Part shown: in pieces, positions 46,350 through 46,496 of the stretch
How the letters are laid out: each line of letters starts with the position of its first letter
How positions within the stretch are numbered: position 1 is the stretch's first letter
NCBI RefSeq assembly: GCF_003112535.1
Contig: NZ_BEWA01000032.1
Location: 1-46,496 of the forward strand
Direction: 5' to 3'
DNA length: 46,496 bases
From: Streptomyces rishiriensis
Lineage (GTDB): Bacteria > Actinomycetota > Actinomycetes > Streptomycetales > Streptomycetaceae
The notes under the pieces: generated by a model
What the model saw: only the letters and a program-made list of their open reading frames with translations
Told to the model about the DNA's origin: nothing
The model's database searches: none
Position numbers and translations under genes: made by a program

Positions 46350-46496
46350 ATGCGCCGTCTTCTCACCTGCCTCGCGGCAGCGGCCGTAGCCTGCGGCGGG
46401 TTCGTCGCGACCGCGTCCCCCGCCGCCGCGGCGGACCCGGCCTCCGGGTCCTTCAGCACCCTCGCCTACAACGTGGCGGGCCTGCCCTCGGCCCTG
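46350..46496 (+). CDS. secreted protein, probably EEP-fold phosphodiesterase (partial)
   Basis: The first 49 residues of a gene that leaves the window. ATG 46350 follows ACAGGAG. MRRLLTCLAAAAVACGGFVA and the cleavage site SPAAAADP form a Sec signal peptide. The mature start GSFSTLAYNVAGLPSAL is the first strand of an endonuclease/exonuclease/phosphatase fold (the Asn of the YNVAGLP motif binds metal). Only the N-terminus is visible, so the class is tentative. Confidence 0.7.
   Translation, partial: MRRLLTCLAAAAVACGGFVATASPAAAADPASGSFSTLAYNVAGLPSAL

Overview
The window is very GC-rich with strong third-position GC bias. GTG starts are frequent, several -10 boxes sit about 7 nt from a start codon (leaderless transcripts), and the gene families are typical of a soil actinomycete. 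I read it as chromosomal Streptomyces DNA. I see no rRNA, tRNA, CRISPR array, transposase or phage gene. Repeated gene decay (amidase, DinB-like, aminoglycoside phosphotransferase-like, LacI regulator, a frameshifted stretch beside the VWA gene) suggests an accessory, fluid region.

Layout. 1-6343: an N-terminally truncated amidase; an N5-(carboxyethyl)ornithine synthase-like dehydrogenase coupled to a small membrane protein; an Asp23/Gls24 envelope-stress protein; a PadR/HAAS membrane-protein pair; and an MmyB-type regulator divergent from a 4-oxalocrotonate tautomerase across a perfect 9-3-9 palindrome. 6879-13319: a compact RiPP locus made of a promoter, an MFS exporter with a TTA (bldA) codon, a prolyl-oligopeptidase-like S9 peptidase, a 40-residue Cys-free precursor peptide, a 17-bp perfect hairpin, a cobalamin-type radical SAM C-methyltransferase (CX7CX2C) and a DUF5825-like partner. 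This is the best candidate for an undescribed system. 13419-18559: a VWA protein, a repeat-bearing lipoprotein, a GH16 lipoprotein glucanase, a small SLIGG-repeat protein, an ABM-fold protein and two pseudogenes.

18640-21599: rifampin phosphotransferase (rph) preceded by a perfect 19-bp rifamycin-associated element. 21616-30132: an SMP-30-like hydrolase, a 1291-residue HTH/STAND-ATPase/WD40 protein with 14 blades, two secreted or surface proteins, a secreted EEP-fold phosphodiesterase, and a TetR regulator with two palindromes upstream. 30288-37814: a SUKH (SMI1/KNR4) protein, an aldo/keto reductase preceded by a MerR-type promoter with a 19-bp spacer, a TauE-type permease, a small charged helical protein and a large LAL regulator.

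37915-43853: a plant-polysaccharide locus with two LacI-type operators, then a GH36 alpha-galactosidase, a GH43 enzyme and a secreted GH5 with X2/CBM46-like modules. It ends in the decayed N-terminus of a LacI regulator, so the operators may have lost their local repressor. 43956-46060: an operon of DsbA-like, metallo-beta-lactamase-fold and SnoaL-like genes behind a 10-2-10 palindrome. The window ends inside a secreted protein gene.

In the RiPP locus, the S9 enzyme could cut the precursor after Pro20 and Pro29, releasing a nonapeptide. The radical SAM enzyme would methylate unactivated carbons of its aliphatic residues, and the MFS protein would export it. Family assignments come from reading motifs in the translations; no database search was possible.
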